Origin: JAAYXS01 sp964550375 | GTDB taxonomy: Bacteria; Planctomycetota; Phycisphaerae; UBA1845; Fen-1342 | NCBI GenBank assembly: GCA_964550375.1 | Contig: CAZJYX010000017.1 | Coordinates: 1 to 64,000, forward strand | DNA length: 64,000 bases | Direction of reading: 5' to 3' | Shown: positions 31,561 to 40,760 of the stretch, piece by piece | Position numbering within the stretch: the first letter of the stretch is position 1 | Layout: each line of letters opens with the position of its first letter | Translations under genes and position numbers: made by a program | The notes under the pieces: generated by a model | The model's input: the letters and a program-made list of their open reading frames with translations, nothing else | What the model was told of the DNA's origin: nothing | The model's database searches: none

Positions 31561-32605
31561 CGTAGACCTGCGCAGCGACACGGTCACGCGGCCATCACCC
31601 GCGATGCGCGCCGCCATCGCCGCCGCCGAGGTCGGCGACGACGTGCTGGGCGACGATCCCACCGTGCAGGCTCTGCAAGAGCGCATGGCCGACTTGCTGG
31701 GGCAGCCGGCCGCACTCTTCATGCCTTCCGGCTCAATGGCCAACCAGGTCGCCATTCGGGCCGCCACCGAGCCCGGCGACGAGATCATCGCCGACTTCCA
31801 CACGCACAGTTACAACTTCGAGTCCGGCGCGCCCGCGGCCCTGTCCGGTTGCAGCATGCGTCTGATTCACACGCCGCGCGGCATATTCTCCGCAGCCGAC
31901 GTGGCGTCCGCCGTGCGCGCCGCGGACGCGCATTTTCCGCGCTCCCGGCTGGTGATCATCGAGAACACTAACAATCGCGGGGGCGGCTCAGTGTGGCCGT
32001 GCGCGGCGGTGGCGGAAGTGGCCGCCGTCGCGCACGAGCACGGGCTGCGCGTGCACCTGGACGGGGCCCGGCTGCTTAACGCGTGTGTCGCTCGCGGCGC
32101 GGCCCCCACCGACTACACGCGCCACGTCGATTCAGTCTCGGTGTGCTTCTCGAAGGGTTTGGGGGCGCCGATCGGCTCGATCCTGGCCGGCCCAGCCGAG
32201 TTCATCGCCCGCGCCCACCGCTACCGCAAGATGTTCGGCGGCGGCATGCGCCAAGTGGGGATTCTCGCGGCGGCGGCGCTGTACGCCATCGAGCACAATG
32301 TGGAGCGTCTGGCCGAGGACCACGCCAACGCCCGCCGGCTGGCCGACGGCATCAGCGGCCTGCCCGGCATCCGCCTCGACCCCGCGCAGGTCGAGACCAA
32401 CATCGTGCTCTTCGACGTGTCCGAGCCGTTCCGGTCGGCCGCCGAACTGGTGGACGGCCTGCGCGCCCGCGGCGTGTGGATGTTCGCGACCGGGCCGCGG
32501 CAGGCGCGTGCGGTGACGCACCTGGACGTGACGCGCGCCCAGATCGACGCCGCCATCGCGGCTTTTGACGCCGTGTGTCATGCGCGTGCCGGAATCGGCG
32601 GCTGA
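31550..32605 (+). CDS. ltaE: Low-specificity L-threonine aldolase
   Basis: A 351-residue PLP enzyme of fold type I that cleaves threonine or allo-threonine to glycine and acetaldehyde. VDLRSDTVTRPSPAMRAA at the start, GDDVLGDDPTVQALQE, ALFMPSGSMANQVAI, HLDGARLLNA and the PLP-binding Lys in SVCFSKGLGAPIGS are all diagnostic. Length is normal. The ATG at 31550 overlaps the upstream gene by 11 nt, so translation is probably coupled. The C-terminal part (GVWMFATGPRQARAVTHLDV) is also typical. Confidence 0.96.
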   Translation: MASNVDLRSDTVTRPSPAMRAAIAAAEVGDDVLGDDPTVQALQERMADLLGQPAALFMPSGSMANQVAIRAATEPGDEIIADFHTHSYNFESGAPAALSGCSMRLIHTPRGIFSAADVASAVRAADAHFPRSRLVIIENTNNRGGGSVWPCAAVAEVAAVAHEHGLRVHLDGARLLNACVARGAAPTDYTRHVDSVSVCFSKGLGAPIGSILAGPAEFIARAHRYRKMFGGGMRQVGILAAAALYAIEHNVERLAEDHANARRLADGISGLPGIRLDPAQVETNIVLFDVSEPFRSAAELVDGLRARGVWMFATGPRQARAVTHLDVTRAQIDAAIAAFDAVCHARAGIGG

Positions 32606-32857
32606 ATGCGACGGTCGCCAGGGGAAGTCCGGTAATCAGGCCGATTGCAGCCGGCGGCAGCCTCGCCACACGTGCCCCTCCCGTCACGACGAGCCGAGAT
32701 TGTGCCGAACTGGCGGCACGGGCGGGTATTATCGATGATGATGACGCGGCGGCGTGCTCTCCAGGGCAACCGTCGCCCGACCAGGACCGTGCGGGCACGG
32801 CGTCCACACGGGACGTGCGGCTTCTTCTGATAGGCGGCATTCTGAGTGGGATTGACG

Positions 32858-35800
32858 GTGCGCAAAACGACATTGGTGCTGGTAGCGGGCTTGGTGTCAG
32901 TGGGTGTGGTCGGGGCGGCGCACGGAGCGGGCCCGGGCGCGCTCCCGTCCGCGGCCGGCCAGTTAGCCGAATCGTACATGCTCACGCTGGGCGAGCAGCG
33001 TTTCGATCCGCTTGTGGGCGTGCCGGCGGGCCCGGCCAAACTGGCGGGGGTGCGAACATCCGGGCCCGATCTGCACCTCGTCCAGTTCGATGGGCCGCCG
33101 CAGTGCGCCTGGCTAGCAGATTTGCGCGCCCGCGGCCTGCAAGTTGTCCAGTACATTCATCCTTACACGTATGTCGTCTGGGGCGCAGCGGCCGTGCTGC
33201 CGGACGGAGGGCGGGCGGCGAACGTGCGCTGGAGCGGCGCGTTTCAGCCGGCCTATCGCCTGCTGCCGCGCCATCGCAACCTGGGCGACGAAATCCAGGC
33301 GGTGCGCGTGCTGGTCGTGCGGGCGGCGAATACCGACGCGGTCGTGCGCGCGCTGGCGGCCCACGGCGCCAAGCCGCGCGGCCGGCAGGTCGTGAACAAG
33401 CGGCTCGAGATCGTTACGGTCGACGTGGCCGGCTCGCAACTGCCCGCCCTTGCGGCTGTGCCGGGCGTGTACAGCGTGCAGCCCGTGCCGCTCGACGGTG
33501 GCTCGCGCGGCGAGATGGGCGCCCAGGCCTGCGCCGGCAACCTCGACAGCGAGGGCTTCATCGTGCCGGGCTATAGCGATTGGCTGGCCGGCCGTGGGCT
33601 CAGCGGTGCCGGAGTTATCATCGCCAGCGTCGATGAAGGCATACAGGACAACCATCCCGACCTGGAGAACCGGCTCATAGCGTGCATTGGCACCACGTGC
33701 GGCGGAACCACGACCAGCAGCCACGGCACGCACACGGCCGGGCTGATAGCGGCTGACGGGTCGAGCGGTGTCACGGACTCCGGCGGATTCTTGCGCGGCC
33801 TGGGCGTGGCCCCCGCGGTCAACCTGGTCGAGCAGATTTACCCGCCCTTCTATCGGCAGCCGGGCGGTATGCGTCTGCTGATGAAGGACTCGTACAACAA
33901 CGGCGCGCTGGCTTCCAGCAACAGTTGGGGACCGTCCGGCACGCCGCGCGGCTACGATGCCGACACCATGGCGGTGGACGCGGGCGTTCGTGACGCTGAT
34001 CCGGAAACGCCCGGAAACCAGCCGCTGGCGTACGTGCTGTCTATCATGAACGGTCATGGCGGTACGAGCACGCAAGGTACGCCCGACGAGGCCAAGAACA
34101 TCCTGACGGTCGGGGCAACGGCGTTGCAGACGGCGCTGGGCGCGCAGGTCCCCGACATTAACAGCCTGTCGTCCAACACTGCCCACGGGCCGGCCCTGGA
34201 CGGACGCACGATTCCGCACCTGGTGGCGCCGGGTTGCTATGTTGACTCGACGAATTGGCCGACTTCGCATGGCCTTAAGTGCGGCACGAGCATGTCCGCG
34301 CCGCACGTGGCCGGTGCGCTGGCCCTGTTCGTGGAGTATTACCGCCAGTTGCCTGGTTACGTGGACGATCCCAGTCCGGCCCTGATCAAGGCGGCCTTTC
34401 TGCCAGTGGCACGCAGCCTGGCCGGCCATCTGGATGCGGACGGGGGCGTCCTGGGGCATCCCTTCGACAGCAAACAGGGCTGGGGCCGATTGGACGTGGC
34501 GGCGGTTGTCGATCCGCCGCTGACGGTGCAGTATCTCGACAACCCGTACATCTTCACCAGCAGCGGACAGGAGTGGGCGCAGGTCGTCACGGCCGACGAC
34601 CCGACGCAGCCCCTGCGCCTGATGCTGGTCTGGACGGACGCGCCGGGGCATGGGCTGGGCGGCAGCACGCCGGCCTGGAACAACGATCTCGACCTGATCG
34701 TGGAAGCCGACGCCGACGTGTACGTGGGCAACCACTTCGATTCGGACGGCTGGTCGGCGCCCGGCGGCAGCCCCGACTACCGCAACAACACGGAAGGCGT
34801 GTTCATCGGCCCCACGGCGCCGGATACCTACACGGTGCGGGTAGTCGCGAGCAACATCAATTCCGACGGCGTGCCCGGCAACGGCGACGAGACCGACCAG
34901 GACTTCGCGCTGGTCTGCTATAACTGCGTCCTGCAGCCCGGCTTTCTGGTGCTGGTGGATCCGGGGGAGCAAGCCGTCTGCGCGCCGGACGCGGCGGTGT
35001 ACGACGTGGTGGTCGAAGATGTGCTAGGCTTCGACGAGCCCGTTACGCTCGCACTGGCCGGCGATCTGGCGGGCATGACGGCGACATTCACACCCAACCC
35101 CGTGCTGCCGCCCGGCACGAGCACGCTCACGCTCACCGACACGGCCGCTGCCCCGCCCGGCTCGTACGACCTGGAGATTCAGGCCACGGCGGGCGACATG
35201 GCGCGTTACGCGCCGCTGCGGCTGCGGCTGTTTGACGATGTTCCGGGGCCGGCCGTGCCGGAGTCGCCGGCGGACGGGGCGACTGACGCGGATCTGTGGC
35301 CGGTGCTGACATGGCAGGCAGCCGCGGGGGCGCAGGAATACACGCTGGAGTTGGCCGCTGAGCCAAGCCTGGCCGAGCCGCTGGTTTCCGTGGCGGGCCT
35401 GCAAAGTACTTCGTACGCCCCCGCGATCGGCCTGGCACCCGAGACAACTTACTATTGGCGCGTCTGGGCGACCAACGCGTGCGGCGATGGGGCATATTCG
35501 CCGGTGTTCGCCTTCACCACGCGCGCGGTGCCGACGCTGCTACTGGTGGACGACGACGACAACCAGCCGGACGTGCGGTCCTACTACACCGACGCCCTCG
35601 CCGCGCTGGGCGTGGCCTACGACGTTTGGGACACCGAGCATTCCGACAATGAACCCAGCGCGGACTTCCTGGCGAACTACGAGACGGTCGTGTGGTTCGC
35701 GGGGGACGCGTACGGCGGCACGGCCGGCCCGGGCGCGGCCGGGGAAGCCGCACTGATCGCCTTCTTGAACACCGGCAAGAATCTGATGATCAGCAGCCAG

Positions 35801-36439
35801 GACTACTACTACGACCGTGGCCTGACGACGCTGATGGTTGATTACCTGGGCGTCGCGACTGTCACCAACGATGTCGCCCAGACGGTAGTCACCGGTGCCG
35901 GCAGCGCGCTCGACGGCCTGGGTCCGTATGTGCTGAGCTATCCGTTCTCGAATTTCAGCGACGCCGTCTACCCGAACGACAGCGCCGCGACGGCCTTGAT
36001 TGGCGATAAGGGCAGTGCGGCGGTCAGTGTGGACAGCCCCATCTTCCGCACCATCTACCTGGGCTTCCCGTTCGAGTCCCTGCCGGGGACGGCGGAGCGC
36101 GAGGCCGTGCTGGCCGCCATCCTCGCGTGGTTCCGCCCGTTCATCGACTGCAATGACAACGGCGTTGCCGACCATGCGGACATCGCCCTGGGCACCAGCC
36201 TGGACGAGGACGGCGACGGAATTCCAGATGAATGCCAGGTCTTCCTGCCGGGCGATATGAACTGTGACGGCACGGTGGACATGTTCGACATCGAGCCCTT
36301 CGTGCAGGCGCTCGTGAACCCGCAGCTTTACCTGAGCCTGTATCCGGATTGCAGCATCAACAACGCGGACGTGAACGGCGACGGATTGCTGAACGTGTTC
36401 GACATAGACCCGTTCATACTGCTTCTGGAAGGAAACTGA
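32858..36439 (+). CDS. Large secreted subtilisin-like serine protease (S8) with Fn3-like and dockerin-like C-terminus
   Basis: A protein of about 1,193 residues with a signal peptide (VRKTTLVLVAGLVSVGVVGA). After a pro-like region, the S8 triad is seen: Asp in IIASVDEGIQDNHPDL (about 259; DEG replaces the usual DTG), His in SHGTHTAGL (about 289), the oxyanion Asn in SSNSWG and Ser in CGTSMSAPHVAGA (about 478). A C-terminal proprotein-convertase-like beta domain follows, then Fn3-like modules (PGPAVPESPADGATDAD, YYWRVWATNACGDG), a Rossmann-like LLLVDDDDNQPDVRSYY segment, and two terminal Ca-loop motifs, NCDGTVDMFDIEPF and NGDGLLNVFDIDPF, typical of Phycisphaerae secreted proteins. The GTG at 32858 is preferred; GTG 32846 is possible. 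Confidence 0.9.
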   Translation: MRKTTLVLVAGLVSVGVVGAAHGAGPGALPSAAGQLAESYMLTLGEQRFDPLVGVPAGPAKLAGVRTSGPDLHLVQFDGPPQCAWLADLRARGLQVVQYIHPYTYVVWGAAAVLPDGGRAANVRWSGAFQPAYRLLPRHRNLGDEIQAVRVLVVRAANTDAVVRALAAHGAKPRGRQVVNKRLEIVTVDVAGSQLPALAAVPGVYSVQPVPLDGGSRGEMGAQACAGNLDSEGFIVPGYSDWLAGRGLSGAGVIIASVDEGIQDNHPDLENRLIACIGTTCGGTTTSSHGTHTAGLIAADGSSGVTDSGGFLRGLGVAPAVNLVEQIYPPFYRQPGGMRLLMKDSYNNGALASSNSWGPSGTPRGYDADTMAVDAGVRDADPETPGNQPLAYVLSIMNGHGGTSTQGTPDEAKNILTVGATALQTALGAQVPDINSLSSNTAHGPALDGRTIPHLVAPGCYVDSTNWPTSHGLKCGTSMSAPHVAGALALFVEYYRQLPGYVDDPSPALIKAAFLPVARSLAGHLDADGGVLGHPFDSKQGWGRLDVAAVVDPPLTVQYLDNPYIFTSSGQEWAQVVTADDPTQPLRLMLVWTDAPGHGLGGSTPAWNNDLDLIVEADADVYVGNHFDSDGWSAPGGSPDYRNNTEGVFIGPTAPDTYTVRVVASNINSDGVPGNGDETDQDFALVCYNCVLQPGFLVLVDPGEQAVCAPDAAVYDVVVEDVLGFDEPVTLALAGDLAGMTATFTPNPVLPPGTSTLTLTDTAAAPPGSYDLEIQATAGDMARYAPLRLRLFDDVPGPAVPESPADGATDADLWPVLTWQAAAGAQEYTLELAAEPSLAEPLVSVAGLQSTSYAPAIGLAPETTYYWRVWATNACGDGAYSPVFAFTTRAVPTLLLVDDDDNQPDVRSYYTDALAALGVAYDVWDTEHSDNEPSADFLANYETVVWFAGDAYGGTAGPGAAGEAALIAFLNTGKNLMISSQDYYYDRGLTTLMVDYLGVATVTNDVAQTVVTGAGSALDGLGPYVLSYPFSNFSDAVYPNDSAATALIGDKGSAAVSVDSPIFRTIYLGFPFESLPGTAEREAVLAAILAWFRPFIDCNDNGVADHADIALGTSLDEDGDGIPDECQVFLPGDMNCDGTVDMFDIEPFVQALVNPQLYLSLYPDCSINNADVNGDGLLNVFDIDPFILLLEGN

Positions 36440-36477
36440 GCCGTCGGGGAACTCTGCGCCGACCGGCGACCGGGCTC

Positions 36478-37836
36478 TTAGTTGCCCGGAATCTTGTGCT
36501 TGGCCATCTTGTCGCGCAGCGTCGTGCGGGGGATGCCCAGGCGCTGCGCGGCGCGCACCTGATTGTGGTCGCACTGGCGCAGGGCCATCAGGATCATGCG
36601 GCGCTCGATGTCGGAAAGCGTATCAGTCAGACCAAGCTTGCCGCTCTCGGCCGGTTCGGGCTCGGCTCCGGCGGCCTGCTCCCCCGTTTCCACGCCGGCC
36701 GGGAGGATATGTTCGGGGCGGATTTCCTTGCCATCGCAGAAGGCCAAGGCGCGCTCCATCACGTGTTCAAGCTCGCGGACGTTGCCCGGCCAGCAGTGCT
36801 GCATGAGCTGCTCGAGCGCATGTGGCGCGATGGATACGATCTGGCCGCCGACCAGTGCCGCGTGCTTATCCAGGAAATGGTGCACCAGCAGCGGGATGTC
36901 GTCGGGCCGCTCGCGCAGCGGCGGAATGGCCAGGCTGATCACGTTGAGGCGGTAATAGAGATCCTCGCGGAAGCGGCCCTCCTTGACCAGCTTCAGCAGG
37001 TCGCACTTGGTGGCGCAGATCAGGCGCACGTCGACGTGGACGGGGTCCTCGCCGCCAACGCGTTCGAACTCCTGCTGCTCGACGGCCCGCAGCAGCTTGA
37101 CCTGCAACTCGACCGGGATGTCATCGACCTCGTCGAGCAGAATGGTGCCGCCGTCGGCCAGCTCGAAACGACCGGCCTTCTGGCGGATGGCGCCCGTGAA
37201 GGCCCCACGCTCGTGTCCGAATAGCTCGCTTTCGAGCACGGAGGGCTGCAGCGCCGCACAACTGAAGCGCACCAGCGGCTTGGCGGCCCGGCGACTGAGC
37301 GTGTGAATGGCCTCGGCGAACAGCTCCTTGCCCGTGCCGCTCTCGCCGCACAGCAGGATCGTGCGGTCGGAATCGGCCACCGCGCGCACCTTCTCGAACA
37401 GGCGCTTCATGCCCTGGCTGACCGCCACCAGTTGGCCGAGCTGCTCGCAGCCCGGATTGTGCGCGCTGAGCTGGCGGGTTGCGAACAGCCGCTCCAGCTT
37501 GGCCAGCAGCTCCTGCGTCGTAAACGGCTTGGTGATGTAGTCGAAGGCGCCGCGCTTGATCGCCAGGACGGCCGTGTCGATGGTGGCATAGGCCGTCATC
37601 AGGATGACGCCGACCTCCGGCCGGGCCTGCTTGACGTAGGTCAGCAACTCGATCCCGTTCATGCCGGGCATGCGCACATCCGACACGACGACGTCCACCG
37701 GCTTGCTGTCGAAGATGCGCCGCGCGGCCAGGGCATCCGCGGCCTCGTACACCTCGTACCCCAACTCGGACAACTCGATCTGTAGCGTGATCCGCTTGAG
37801 CGGCTCATCGTCCACGACCAGGATGCGACCGCGCAT
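36478..37836 (-). CDS. NtrC-family sigma-54-dependent response regulator
   Basis: A 452-residue regulator with REC, AAA+ and Fis-type HTH domains. REC has ILVVDDE and phospho-acceptor D53 in VVVSDVRMPGMNG. The AAA+ domain has Walker A GESGTGKE, the sigma-54-contacting GAFTGA loop, Walker B ILLDEVDDI, and REDLYYRLNV, RERPDDIPLL and CWPGNVRELEHV. The C-terminus is a Fis HTH (QCDHNQVRAAQRLGIPRTTLRDKM). Once phosphorylated it would activate sigma-54 promoters. No histidine kinase is adjacent, so it is an orphan in this window. The ATG at 37836 has AGAGGG 7 nt upstream. It converges with the subtilase gene. The regulon is unknown. Confidence 0.95.
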   Translation of the reverse strand: MRGRILVVDDEPLKRITLQIELSELGYEVYEAADALAARRIFDSKPVDVVVSDVRMPGMNGIELLTYVKQARPEVGVILMTAYATIDTAVLAIKRGAFDYITKPFTTQELLAKLERLFATRQLSAHNPGCEQLGQLVAVSQGMKRLFEKVRAVADSDRTILLCGESGTGKELFAEAIHTLSRRAAKPLVRFSCAALQPSVLESELFGHERGAFTGAIRQKAGRFELADGGTILLDEVDDIPVELQVKLLRAVEQQEFERVGGEDPVHVDVRLICATKCDLLKLVKEGRFREDLYYRLNVISLAIPPLRERPDDIPLLVHHFLDKHAALVGGQIVSIAPHALEQLMQHCWPGNVRELEHVMERALAFCDGKEIRPEHILPAGVETGEQAAGAEPEPAESGKLGLTDTLSDIERRMILMALRQCDHNQVRAAQRLGIPRTTLRDKMAKHKIPGN

Positions 37837-37977
37837 ATACTGCCCTCTCCAGGCATCCACCACAGCCGCGCCGCCATGCTTCCGCGCGTCCGCGCAGCCG
37901 CGGCTGATTACTTTGCGGCACCATTGCAACGGAAATCCGCGGCGGGATCAACGCCACGGCGCGCGAACTGCACCTTT

Positions 37978-38000
37978 CATATTCTCGCCGTCGGAATATG
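37978..38000. promoter_or_regulatory. Perfect 7-bp inverted repeat upstream of the NtrC-type regulator gene
   Basis: CATATTC and GAATATG flank a 9-base centre, forming a perfect dyad in an AT-richer patch 142 nt upstream of the regulator start and 68 nt after the end of the HEAT-protein gene. NtrC-like activators bind such upstream dyads, so it may be an autoregulatory site, or the stem of a weak terminator for the preceding gene. No further copies were looked for systematically. Confidence 0.35.
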
Positions 38001-38067
38001 CGTGAATTGCGCCCCACCTGATGGGGCTCGGCCGGCCGCCCCCATCCGCGGCAGCGCGGTCGCGACG

Positions 38068-40308
38068 CTAGTCGTCCGGGGCCGCGTCGGGCGCGCTGGT
38101 CGGCGCCGGCGCGAGCGCCATCTCAGCCCGGGCCAGCAGCTCATCCACATCCGCGATGATCTCCGGCGACCAGGTGGCCGGCGGCAGCGCCCGCAGTGCT
38201 TGCAGCATCTGCACAACCTTCGCCGCCTGTCCCTGCGTGAACAACTCTTCGAGCTGTGCCTTCAGGTCCGCCCACATCGCCGGTGCGTCCAGCGGCGGAT
38301 TGCCGTTTGCCAGCAAGGCGGCGACCGGCTCACCGTAGCGGTTCTGAGCCAGGGAGAAGCTCAGCAACTCGAGCGCCACCGGCTGACATGCGTCCGCCTG
38401 CCCGCCGCGCAAATCGCGCAAACCAGCGCAGTAGGCCGCAATGGCGGCATCCAACTCGTCTGCCGCGGCACGCTGTCGGGCAATGCGCACCCATACGTGG
38501 CCCAGGTCGGCCAGCGCGCCGGGCACCTTGGCCAGCGAAGTCTCCAGCACGCCCAGCAACTCGCGCGTGCGCTCTTCCTGCAGGTCATCGCCGGCCGGCA
38601 AGCGGCCTAGCCACTGCTCAACCTCCGCGACCGAGCGGCCGGACAGCACGCGGACTGCCCCGCGCCAGGCCGTCTGGCGGATGCTCTGATCGGATTCCTG
38701 CGCCGCGGCCAGGCGCTCCCACAACGCCGCCAGATGCTCGTCCGTGCTGGCGCGCTCAACAAGTGCCTGGACAGCCGTTCTCCGTACGGCGGCGTCAGCG
38801 TCACGCGTCAGTCGCACAAGCGTATCGTTGCCCGGCGAGTCCTCCAGAGCGGCAATGCCGCGCACGGCCGTCTGTCGCACCAGCGGGGCCTCATCCTCGG
38901 CCAGGGCAGCCAGGTACGCCCCCCCGAAACGGGCATCGCCGACCATGATCATAGCCCATAGCACCCGTTCGCGCAGCACCGTCTCAGCAGCCGTCGTGCC
39001 TTTGAAGGCCGCCAGCAGCTCCTGGACCACCGCGTCACGTTGCTCCGGCGCCAGCACGCGCCGCTCCGCCAGCCGCCCGAGCGCGGCCACGGCCTCCGTC
39101 CGGCAAGTGTCTTCAGCGGCGCGCACGATTTCCATCAGCGCGTCGACGACCGCCGCATCACCGATGTACCCCAACCCGTTGACCAGCGCGCGACGCACGT
39201 CGGCACTACGCTCCAACGAGAGCCGGGCGCAAAAGCGCGCCGCGTCCTCCGGATCACGCAGACGCGCCACCGTCTGAACAGCCGCCAGCCGGACAGCCGG
39301 CTCGGTGTCGTTCAGGAGCACACGTAGCTGCGCCTGGATGCGGCCGGCAGCCTCGGCCGGCAGCGGCCGACCCTCCCCCAATTGCCGCTGCACCAACTCC
39401 AGGCCAAGCAGCCGTACAAGCGTCGCGTTGTCCTTCAGATACGCTTCAAGCAGCGGGCCGCGCTCGCCGTCCGGCGTGCGGATGTACTCGGCCCGGAACG
39501 CCTCGACCAGGCGCGTCTCCATTTCGCGCAGTTGCCAGCCCAGCTCGCGCGACTGACGGACGAGGCGCTCGATCTGGCCCTGCTGCCATGCCGGAAAGTC
39601 GCCGTGCTTGGTCTGTTCCCACCAGGCCTGGGCCCGACCGGCATCACCGCCGAAGCTCATCGCGGTCGCGCGTTCGAGCGCGGCCAGGGCAGCGCTGCTG
39701 ACGGCCGCCTCATCGCGTGCGAGCGCTTCCACCAGCGCCGCCACAGCGGGACGCTTGCTCATCATGCCCAGCGCTTCAACCGCCGCCAGACGCAGCGACG
39801 GCGCCTGGCTGTTGTCCATAACGATGCCGCGCAGACGGGGAATGACGCCGTTGTCCGGGTAGCCCGCTAGCGCGAGCGCGGCGGCCTGCCGAACCTCGCC
39901 ATCCGCGTCGCCCAGCATGGTCATCAGCGGGTCAATGTAGCTTTCTGCCAGGAATTCAGGGAGATCTGTGAGCGCCAGCGCCACGGCTATCCGCGCCTGC
40001 GGGCTCTCGCCGTTCAGGATGTCAACCAGCCGGGCCGGCGTCTGCGGCCAGTTCTGTCGCAGCAGCTCACGGGCACCGGTTCGGCGGGCGGCCACCGGAA
40101 GATTCGGCCCCTTGATCAGGGCAACGAAGTCTTCGAAGCGCTGCGAGTCCGCCTCCGCGGGGGCAGTGCTGGGTTGAGCCGTCTCGGCGGCGGGCGGCTG
40201 GACCGGGTCCGGCTGGGTGGGGTCCGCCTGGGCGCGCGCCGGCGCCGGCAGCACCATGACGAGTACCGCCGGCAGCAAAAAACGGACTATCGCGCACTTA
40301 GTCGGCAT
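38068..40308 (-). CDS. Large secreted HEAT-repeat protein, unknown function
   Basis: A 746-residue exported protein with signal peptide (VRFLLPAVLVMVLPAPARA). After a Pro/Thr-rich linker come many HEAT-like repeats (LGDADGEVRQAAALALAGY, NDTEPAVRLAAVQTVARL, RSADVRRALVNGLGYIGDAAVV, DADAAVRRTAVQALVE), spanning roughly residues 70-560, then a helical C-terminal domain possibly of TPR type. The repeats suggest protein binding in the periplasm. No enzymatic motif is visible. The ATG at 40308 starts directly before the signal peptide. Function is unknown; the HEAT call is confident, the role is not. Confidence 0.82.
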   Translation of the reverse strand: MPTKCAIVRFLLPAVLVMVLPAPARAQADPTQPDPVQPPAAETAQPSTAPAEADSQRFEDFVALIKGPNLPVAARRTGARELLRQNWPQTPARLVDILNGESPQARIAVALALTDLPEFLAESYIDPLMTMLGDADGEVRQAAALALAGYPDNGVIPRLRGIVMDNSQAPSLRLAAVEALGMMSKRPAVAALVEALARDEAAVSSAALAALERATAMSFGGDAGRAQAWWEQTKHGDFPAWQQGQIERLVRQSRELGWQLREMETRLVEAFRAEYIRTPDGERGPLLEAYLKDNATLVRLLGLELVQRQLGEGRPLPAEAAGRIQAQLRVLLNDTEPAVRLAAVQTVARLRDPEDAARFCARLSLERSADVRRALVNGLGYIGDAAVVDALMEIVRAAEDTCRTEAVAALGRLAERRVLAPEQRDAVVQELLAAFKGTTAAETVLRERVLWAMIMVGDARFGGAYLAALAEDEAPLVRQTAVRGIAALEDSPGNDTLVRLTRDADAAVRRTAVQALVERASTDEHLAALWERLAAAQESDQSIRQTAWRGAVRVLSGRSVAEVEQWLGRLPAGDDLQEERTRELLGVLETSLAKVPGALADLGHVWVRIARQRAAADELDAAIAAYCAGLRDLRGGQADACQPVALELLSFSLAQNRYGEPVAALLANGNPPLDAPAMWADLKAQLEELFTQGQAAKVVQMLQALRALPPATWSPEIIADVDELLARAEMALAPAPTSAPDAAPDD

Positions 40309-40537
40309 GGCAAGCGATCATCCGACATATCAGACACGAAATCTACCACGCGTGTTAGATCAAAAACGTCCGATAACCCAACTGCCGCACGCCCAACTCG
40401 GCCAAATATTCTACCGGCCGAACCAACCCAAGTAGCGGCATAATAGCGTTTTCTGGCGCCAAGCGGACGACCGTTCTTCGGAACTTGCAGTCCCTTCGCC
40501 GTTATCCCCAATCCGCGCCCGGCGCCCCGTACGCCGA

Positions 40538-40563
40538 CGGCCGGCCGGTGAAGCGGCCGGCCG
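40538..40563. repeat. Perfect 10-bp GC stem-loop
   Basis: Two copies of the palindromic CGGCCGGCCG flank a GTGAAG loop, giving a perfect 10-bp hairpin. It has no following T-run on either strand, so it is not a standard terminator. It lies 40 nt upstream of the candidate promoter of the PEP-CTERM gene. GGCCGG words are frequent in this genome, so chance formation is possible. Confidence 0.4.
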
Positions 40564-40601
40564 GCCTCACCGATAAGCATAGCGGGCTCCGCGCGCTACG
40601 C

Positions 40602-40630
40602 TTGCGAACCGCGCGGCCTCGCGCTATCGT
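40602..40630 (+). promoter_or_regulatory. Candidate sigma-70-type promoter for the PEP-CTERM gene
   Basis: TTGCGA (40602-40607), a 17-base spacer and TATCGT (40625-40630) match four of six positions at both hexamers with ideal spacing. Transcription would start near 40637 and leave a leader of about 120 nt before the ATG at 40761. Inferred from pattern only. Confidence 0.35.
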
Positions 40631-40760
40631 AGTAATTGCATCCGGACCGGGTTCGACCATCGTGCCGGACCGCAGGGAGACGATCTGGCGGACATCGGCG
40701 TCCAGGCTCGCGCGGGCCAAACACGGCCCCCAGCGGCGACAACGACGCAGAGGATTAACC

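Larger units (their letters stand above)
40309..40760. other. Divergent intergenic region with AT-rich patch, hairpin and candidate promoter
   Basis: These 452 bases lie between the divergent HEAT-protein and PEP-CTERM genes. Bases 40309-40460 are AT-rich for this genome and probably contain the HEAT gene's promoter, although no well-spaced hexamers were found for it. Further right are a GC hairpin (40538-40563) and a plausible plus-strand promoter (40602-40630). No gene is supported here. Confidence 0.4.

Noticed and set aside
33113..34972. A 619-residue minus-strand frame opposite the subtilase
   Set aside because: Antisense to a protein with an intact catalytic triad; composition is that of a shadow frame.
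36250..36439. Dockerin-like ending as evidence of a cellulosome
   Set aside because: No cohesin or scaffoldin was seen, and this loop pair is common on varied secreted proteins in Phycisphaerae-type bacteria.
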